NCBI GenBank assembly: GCA_014925825.1
Contig: JACGCK010000196.1
Coordinates: 19,421-83,420, forward strand
Origin: Pholiota molesta
Lineage: Eukaryota > Basidiomycota > Agaricomycetes > Agaricales > Strophariaceae
Direction of reading: 5' to 3'
DNA length: 64,000 nucleotides
Shown here: positions 56,894 through 64,000 of the stretch, piece by piece
Layout of the letters: each line of letters begins with the position of its first letter
How positions within the stretch are numbered: the first letter of the stretch is position 1
Program-made: the position numbers and the translations under genes
The notes under the pieces: generated by a model
Told to the model about the DNA's origin: nothing
The model's input: the letters and a program-made list of their open reading frames with translations, nothing else
Databases searched by the model: none

Positions 56894-58643
56894 ATGACTT
56901 CTGCTGAACTGGACACCTTATCGCTCACATTCCCCCAGAACTCTTCCCCATTATAGCGGCTTTTATTCCTTTACGATCCGCTCCAAGTACGCTGCGTGCT
57001 ATAGCACTTGGCAACCGCCGCTTCTACAATATCTGTCGGCCCTTGCTTTACTCGCGTCTCATCCTTCGCAATGAAGACGATGCGATTGCTGTCATCCAAA
57101 GAATAATGGACGACCCACAGCTAGGCTTGCTGGTTACGGAGCTATACATCATGTCTGGGCTATCGTTGAAAGCTCGGAAAGGAAAGAAGCCATTCGAGGT
57201 CGTCGCTGGCCTTAAGATACTGGTCGCAAAAGGATTGATACCTCGCATTACTGCTTTGGGCCTCTATTTGTTGAAAGGTTGGACATACGACGAACATTTC
57301 TATGCGATGTCGCGTGGACGTTTACTCGCCGGCTTTTGGATTAATCTACGCAACGAGTGTCCTCGCCTGCGAACCTTGATATTGCGAAATGTCGGGCACG
57401 GTTTAACCGAGCCCTGGCTGACAGGGCCCGTGATCGACGAGATCAACAACCTATCGGTGAGTGACCACATTGGTCATAGGCAGAAGATGTTGTTCACCCA
57501 GCGTTTCAGAATCTTTCGGTCTTGCGCTTGGAATGGATTCAGAGTGGAGGACCAGAAGAAGAAGACTCTCTGAAGATTTTGAACAACCTTCCCCGTCTCG
57601 CATTATCATTGCATACATTGAGTTTGAGAGGTGATCTCGATGAAGCCACAGTCCTGTTCTCCCTTGATATTCCCCACTTGGAATTCCTTCGCTTGCACAA
57701 TTTCGACTGTCATGACACTGCACTGGTACATGGGTTCTTGAAGCGACATCCACAACTCGAAAGTTTATCGTTCGAAAAATGCATGCATACCTGGTTCTCC
57801 GATAACATCGAAGTTGGAGTTTTGCCGAAATTGCAGCATTTAAAGGTCAGTATGTTTGGTAGCGTTCAATTAATCCCAATTAATGCTTATGCATTCCAGG
57901 CCAGGTTCAAAGATATCCGCTTTTTCGCCCCCATTCTACCACAGCTAGTTAGTCTGGCATTTACGGAGAGCTATAACTGCCAAGTTCCTTATCTCCTCCG
58001 TGTCGTGTTGCCAAATGGGCTTCCCCGTTTGAGATCGTTGGAAATTGAACGGGACACGGTGTATCGGGAAACTTGGGATCAGCGCGCACTGGAAGGAGCT
58101 CTATGGTACGAGACTTCCGATGGGCAGTTCCACATAGAGACAAACCCCAAGAAAATGAAACGTCACTGTATGGACGGGTACATGCATTCGATTGTCAGAG
58201 GGGCACCGAACCTGGAGGAGTTGGGACTTCATGGAATGTATTTGATATCGGCAGAATTGGTATGTACGCGCTTGCTCATTCGGCTATACCACTCCTGATA
58301 TTTCCTAAAGAAATTTCTGGAGCCTACGTTGTCCAAGCTCACGCAGATGGAACGATTCTATTATGAAGGATTCTCGCCCAATCCGAAGTACGGAGACGCA
58401 CCACACCTGAAGACTCATAAAAAATTAATCGCGGATTTCCTGGCTAGTGCAGAGGCGCTCGCTCGAGTATGTACGCGCCTTGAATCTGTGACGAGTTTCA
58501 GTGGAAAAACACTCCCATACGTGTCAGGCACGATAGAGAGAAACTCCGTTGGAGAAGTAACGGCAGTTAGGAAGGTTGATGGCGTTGGAATGCTGATTTC
58601 GGCGGACGAGAATGACCCTTTTCCTTGTAGTAATTATGTTTAG
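56894..58643 (+). pseudogene. FBX-9: F-box-like LRR gene with an N-terminal frameshift (exons 56894-57456, 57510-57845, 57900-58259, 58311-58643)
   Basis: The ATG is in place, but exon 1 is 563 nt: one base is missing in the ACATTCCCCCAG run at 56929-56936, so translation from the ATG ends after about 20 codons, before the F-box. The rest of exon 1 and exons 2-4 are open (long frames 57043-57573 and 57522-58298; intron 2 is itself open). Exon 3 is three codons longer than usual (RDTVYRETWDQ). The lesion sits in a homopolymer-like run, so it may be a sequence error; if real, only an N-terminally truncated protein without F-box could be made. Confidence 0.8.
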
Positions 58644-61469
58644 TTTAACATGATTGACGTAGATATCGCTAATTGATACTACAAGATAATCTTTCTTGAT
58701 ACCAGTGGACGGAAGGCTATGCGAGTCCGGCATCTTGCCCCGAAGAGTATGACATTTGACACTTGTGTGTTGGATTGTGGGCGACGAACCACAACTGCTC
58801 TTTGTACGTGCGGAAAGAGTAAGTACCATGATATGGCCTGCTGTTTGAGTCCAACTTATTTAGCACCATGAGCTCATCACACATAAGAAGGCCTTATGAT
58901 ATTTACATTTCGAAACTCCAGCCTCAACAAAACGACAACGCACATCCATGAGGCATGACAGAACCATAAATCACCTAATCCACGCGCCTACATCATCCAC
59001 CGTTTACACACAAACCCTGGCCGCGCCTACATCATCAACCGTTTACACACAAACCCTGACCGCGCCAATACGCATCCACATGCGACATAGCCTTAAAAAA
59101 TCATGATTTACCCACTGCGCACACATACGTACTGAGCCCCAGCCGCGCCGACCGCGCGAATCGCACAGAACCACCCCAACTCCCCTACCTGGCATCCCCA
59201 CAATCGGCGGCGGGGCGATACGAACTTCCATGATCACCCATACCCCCCGCACTCGCACCCACACTCTGGTCGCTCGCTCTAAACTCTCCGCGTACCCAGA
59301 ATCCCATCCAGCCGTCGCCCACCGTCGTTGCCGCCGTTTCCCATACGAGAAGATGATCGATGCCCCGCGCGCGTAAAGGCCCACGCCCATGCCCTTGTCC
59401 AGCGGCAGGCACGGGCAGAGTAAGGTGGGCAGAGGTCGCCGAGTGGCGCGAGCGCAACGACGCCAAGCAGCTGGCTGCCCCGCCCATACTTGCAGCGGCT
59501 TGGTATGTACACGTTCCCATCAACGACGCAGGGGCTGGCTGCGAGCGCGTCGGCGTCGTCCACATCGCGTGATTGTTGGCGAGATGTCCAGCAGCAGAGA
59601 TAGGCGCCGACGGTACACTTCCCAGCAGGAGTGGGGAGAGTGTCGGCCCCCAGCGCAGGCGTCTGAATCTGCGGCCTCCTTTGCGCAAGGCCAGGCAGGT
59701 CCTACAGGATTGGTGAGAGCAGGTGTCGCCGCCGTATGAGGGCTGATAGGACCCGCATACCACGACGGCGTCCCGAGAGGTCGGCAGCGGCGTATTCTTT
59801 GCCTCGTCGAACTCTGGTCGAACTCCTCGCCATGATAGCCGCCTGCCTGCCACCCCTTCCTCGCCGCCCTCTCATCCACTTTCTCGGACTCCTCCACCCA
59901 CTCGTTCCACGTCCCCGCCTCGCTCTCCTCGGTCCTGCGAAGCGCCGTATACTTCAATTCGTCGCTCCGCTTCGCGTTCCCGAGCTTGCAGTCCACCGTC
60001 ATATGCTAAGGCGAAACCTACAGGAGCGATGCGAGCCGCGCCAGCAGACCGTGAGCGTGGATGGTAGGTAAATAGGGTTCGCTTACATAGTGGCGCGGGC
60101 AGTTCTGGTCAACGACCGTAAACTGGTGCAGCAGGTGTGGAGAACGTCCCGGAGAAGAATCACGGTCAATTATCGTAGGATATGCAGTGAATAGAAACGG
60201 AATTCCAGGTTCGATATCAAACGCAGTAAACTGTCAGGAGGAGCGAGTGAGAACATTTCGCAGCATCACAATCCGAGGCTCATCAGAGGTGGAGACGGTC
60301 CCTCTGCCTGGCGATAGCCTGGAGAACCTTCGGGACTAGGGCTGGAGAGGGGAGCGCCCGGACAATCAATGGTGGGCATTGGTATGTGCCGCGTGCAGTC
60401 GTAGATAGATGGAAACCCGCCTGAGGATTCGGAGAGCCATTCTAAGTCGAGCGCGAAGGGTGAGTAGGAGCTGCTAGCTACGCTAGGCTGGTGGTTGAGC
60501 GTAGGACGGGGGAACGATTGTTCGTGTTTGAGACCAAGGCCGTGCTTCGGCACTGATAGCCCCTCCTATGAATTGATGGCCGGTGATGCCGACAACGAGA
60601 TGTGCTGTTCAGTGTTTTGCTGGTGCTCTACTTCAACACTACTTACCAGCATACTGCCCGTTGCAAGCGCGTCCTATTACGCCTAGTGCTTTGCGACACT
60701 GCTCATTCCTTCGCTCCCTGGTTCTACGCGCGGATGCAGACGCCTTCGCTGGAGAACGATCTTCTCTCCACTCCTTCTGGGATTTTTTTCGGTGCGCGTC
60801 GTCGATGGATACGTATATACGTATACGTAGCCCGCGCGGTGTCTGTGTCCTTTCTTGCGTATGCATGGAAGGGTGATGGCACAGGCACGCGAAGGCCGGT
60901 GAGGGTTTTGGAGTAGGGTATGTGAAGTTCATACCGCCGCCGCCGTTGCCGATTGTGGGGATGCCGTGGGTGGAGGGCGGGCGTAGTTCTGTATGATTCG
61001 CGCGGTCGGCGCGGTCGGGGTCCAGTAGGTATGTGGGCGCGGTGGAAGAACGATGATCGAAATAATGATTAGTGTCGATGATGAGTTACGGCTCTGTCGC
61101 ATGTGTATACGTTCTTGCGTAGGGGTTGTGTGTAATAGACGTGTTTCGTCGTTTGTTGCTACTGCTGCTGCGAGTTGGGAACCAAGCCAGAATAAGTTAG
61201 ATTCAGCGCCGGCCGCATCATGGTAAGTATCCAGCCTTGCACGATAAGCAGTCGCGCCCACAATGCAACAGGTGGACACGAGTGTCAAATGTGACCCACA
61301 ATCCAACATGCGAATGTCAAATGTTATGCTCTCTGTTTTCATGTGCTGGACGCTGATCGAACTCCGTCCACTGGCATGAGAATGGCGACCGGAGTCAGCA
61401 TCAAGAACGATCGTTATAGTAGTAGTATCCCGTACAATATTTCTATCGATGACGTTAAGCTAAACATGT
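58644..61469. other. Tail-to-tail spacer between FBX-9 and FBX-10
   Basis: The CA-rich/GC-rich leader of module B occurs on both sides in opposite orientation (58860-59760 plus, 60930-61180 minus), so the spacer is itself a rough inverted repeat. Frames at 59185-59853 and 59736-60071 are GC-bias artefacts. No gene called. Confidence 0.45.
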
Positions 61470-63198
61470 TCAGAGATTACAAGGAAACGGGTCATTCTCG
61501 TCCGCCGAAATCAGCATTCCAACGCCATCTACCAGCCTAACCGCTGTTACATCTCCACCAGAATCTCTTTCTATCGCGCATGCGACGTACGGCAGTGTCT
61601 TCGCGCTCATACTCGTCACAGTCTCGAGGCGCATACAAACTCGAGCGAGCGTCTTTGCGCTAGCCAGGAAATCCGCGACCGATTTTTTATGGGTCCTCGG
61701 GTGTGGTGGGTTTCCGTACTTCGGATCCGGCGAATATCCGTGGTAATAGAATCGTTCCATCCTCACGAACTGAGACAAGGTAGGAGCCAGTGTTTTCTAT
61801 GGAGAATATTAGGTGCGATGCAGCCGAATGAGTAGCCGCGGACGTACCAAGGACGCCGACGACAATTGCATTCCATGAAGTCCCAATTCCTCCAAGTTTG
61901 GCGCCCCTCTGACAATCGACTGCATATACCCGTTGGCCAGGATGTCCCATTCCTTTCTCCTCCTTTTTTCTTTCCGGAACCGCCCATCCAAAGTCTCATA
62001 CCATAGAAGCCCTTCCAGCGTGAAATCATCCAAACCATACATCACCTGTTCTATTTCCAAGGATTTCAGTTGTGGAAGCCCATTCGGCAGCACAGACCGT
62101 AGGAGATAAGGAACTTGTCCGTTATAACTTTCGGTAAATCCCAGACTAATGAGCTGTGGAAGAACGGAGACCAGTGAGCGAATATCTTCGAATCTCGCCT
62201 AGAATCAATACACGTTGAGTCAAATCAAGGCTTCCGAACGATATGAAACATAGTAACCTTCAAATGCTTCAAATTCGGTAGAAATCCAACTTCGATGTTA
62301 TCGGAGAACCAGGTATGCGAGCATTTTTCGAGTGATAAACTTTCGAGGTGCGGATGTCGCTTAAAGAACCCTTGTACCATTGCAGTGTCGTGAAGAGATC
62401 TAAAATAGTGCAGGCGAAGCAATTTCAAGTGGGGGAAATCAAGGGATAAAATGATTGTGGCCTCTGGTGAATCACTTCTCAGACTCAACGTATGCAACGA
62501 CGATGCGAGACAGGAGAGGTTTCTCATAATCTTTAAACCGTCCTCCCTTCGGGGACATTCAGTATTCCACTCCAGGCGTAAGACCGAAAGACCCTAGAAT
62601 GCCAGATAAACCATGTGTTATTTGTATGAGCAATGCGATTGCTCACCGGTAAGGAGTTGATCTCGTCGATCACGGGCCCCGTTAGCCAGGGATCCATGAA
62701 ACTGTGCCCGACATTGCGCAATATCAAGGTTCGCAAACGAGGACACTCGTTGCGAAGATTAACCCAAAAGTCGGCAAGTAAACGCCCGCGCAAGATTATC
62801 TCGAAATCTTTGTCATATGTCCACTCTTTCAACAAATAGAGACCCAAAGCAATAAGTCGGGGTATCAAGCCTTTTGCGAGCAACATCTGCAAGCCGGCAA
62901 CGATGTCGAATGGCTTCTTCCCTTTCTGAGTTTCGATTGATAGCTCAGACATGATGTACAGCTCCTCGACGGAAAAGCCTAGCTGTGGCTCGTCCATAAT
63001 TCTTTGGATGACTCCAATTGCATCGTCTTCATTTCGAAGAATTAGACGTGAGTAGAGGAGGGGGCGAAAGATATTGTAGAAGCGGTGATTTCCTAGCGAT
63101 AAAGCACGCAGCGTATGTGGAGCAGATCGTAAGGGCACAAAAGACGCTATAGCGGGGAAGAGTTCTGGGGGTAAGCTCGTAAGTTCAACAGGATTCAT
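61470..63198 (-). CDS. FBX-10: F-box-like LRR protein, 521 aa (exons 62647-63198, 62258-62593, 61848-62198, 61470-61796)
   Basis: F-box LTSLPPELFPAIASFVPLRSAP. All exons are open with GT-AG introns. The start chosen is MNPVEL at 63198, matching the sisters; an upstream in-frame ATG at 63222 would add eight residues. Exon 2 has ECPRREDGLKIMRNLSCLA in place of the usual acidic EDxLKILNNLPRLA. Exon 3 has the basic KEKRRRKEW stretch, shared in style with FBX-4. It is oriented tail to tail with FBX-9. Confidence 0.87.
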
Positions 63199-63420
63199 GG
63201 TCGACGACGGTGTATTGAACATATGTTCAGTTTTGTAGATATTTTACATGAAATGAATTAGGGCTGGTTGATCAACATGTACACTTGTATTATTTTAGTC
63301 CTGGATCGACTGCGTATTCCTTTTGACGTGTTTCACAGCCTGTATAAGAATATCTTTAGGTCAGAGTCTGATACGATTTGATTCATTCATCTCGGCAAAT
63401 CAAATTAAATATAATCATCT
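63199..63420 (-). promoter_or_regulatory. Upstream block of FBX-10
   Basis: TTAGGGCTGGTTG at 63258-63270, about 60-70 bp before the ATG; farther up CTGCGTATTCCTTTTGACGTG resembles the sisters' GGAACGGGCAG region. Confidence 0.5.
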
Positions 63421-64000
63421 TACAAATGTTGGTAGTAGGATAGGTAAGTGCTACAAGCATAATAATACCGACTAGAGAAACGCGAACGAGAAAGACACGA
63501 GGACAGTACGAGGGGTAAAGCTGAGACGGAAGCAAGAACGACAACACGCCCGCAAGCTCCGGAGGAGCGAGTGGCAACATTTGGCAGCATCATAACCCGA
63601 GGCTCATCATTTACGCCTCGGCGCAGTCTTGCGTCATCCTATGAAATCGATGTGGACGTTGCAGGCATCAACACGATACCAGATAATCCGAGATCCAGTG
63701 TACAACGTAATATGACTGCCGAAAGCGAATCGAGTGTGGAAAACACGAGCAAGGAGCAGACGGAAATGCAGGAAGGGCGGCAATGCAGCCGCTGTCGATA
63801 GGAAGGACGACGAAGCCCTCGTTGAGCCTGCGCGCGAGGGAGAGTGCCGGTACGTTACTATAGGTTGCACTCCCAGAGTGCATCCATCGATGAGCTACAG
63901 CCTGGCCCACGCTTCCACGCCCACGCCTTCACATAGCACGGCATTATCCGATGAAGTTACGCGGACAATGGACAATCTGCGTAGACCAGGCTAGACCAGA
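63421..64000 (-). pseudogene. Module B tail upstream of FBX-10, cut by the window end
   Basis: Minus-strand remnants VAHRWMHSGSAT (about 63860-63900) and the following hydrophobic stretch match the tail of module B upstream of FBX-7 and FBX-8. No intact gene. Confidence 0.45.

Overview
The window is fungal nuclear DNA, most likely from an agaricomycete (mushroom-forming basidiomycete). The evidence is short 47-60 nt introns, F-box-like genes of the mushroom lineage-specific type, a Helitron, and a MULE-type transposon whose protein combines a GCM-type zinc domain, a USP-like peptidase domain and a PHD finger. There are no bacterial operons, rRNA genes or CRISPR arrays.

Two kinds of landscape alternate. 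Flanking and to the right (1-4.4 kb and 24.5-64 kb) is a rearranged array of ten paralogous F-box-like/leucine-rich genes, named FBX-1 to FBX-10 here by position. Each has four exons and three phase-0 introns and encodes about 500-530 aa. FBX-1, 3, 4, 5, 6, 7 and 10 have open frames; FBX-2, 8 and 9 carry frameshifts (FBX-2 also lacks its start codon and has a nonsense codon). Several copies lie downstream of a co-oriented, decayed spacer module (module B) that seems to descend from a second spliced gene. A conserved promoter block with a CAACCAGCCCTAA motif precedes most copies. Two paralogous small secreted-protein genes (27982-28918 and 54893-55829) sit beside FBX-3 and FBX-8 in mirror image, so about 27.3-31.3 kb and 51-56.4 kb are an inverted segmental duplication. 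A 3' stub of a lost F-box copy (37095-37135) and a collapsed spacer (41841-42356) record unequal crossing-over.

The left third (4419-24506) is one 20.1-kb MULE-type transposon with 9-bp target duplications (GGGGTATCA). Its gene (about 6251-24264) encodes, in order, a GCM-type zinc domain, a DDE transposase, a USP-like Cys/His peptidase domain, a PHD finger and a Tudor/PWWP-like domain. That gene is split by (i) a GC-rich insert at about 6743-7640, (ii) a 266-bp MITE at 9175-9440 (AAT duplication) and (iii) an 11.5-kb element at 9767-21313 (GAGCTTC duplication) with 1.29-kb terminal inverted repeats. The 11.5-kb element holds a 1.7-kb element in its left arm (10685-12399, AAATTAA duplication), a 471+59+471-bp palindrome (12774-13774) and a Helitron with an apparently intact 1607-aa Rep-helicase gene ending at 20023. 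Apart from the insertions the MULE frame is open, so the nesting looks young.

Nothing here suggests that the F-box genes and the transposons act together; they share a fast-evolving, repeat-rich region. All gene models are inferred from reading frames and splice motifs. No similarity search was possible.
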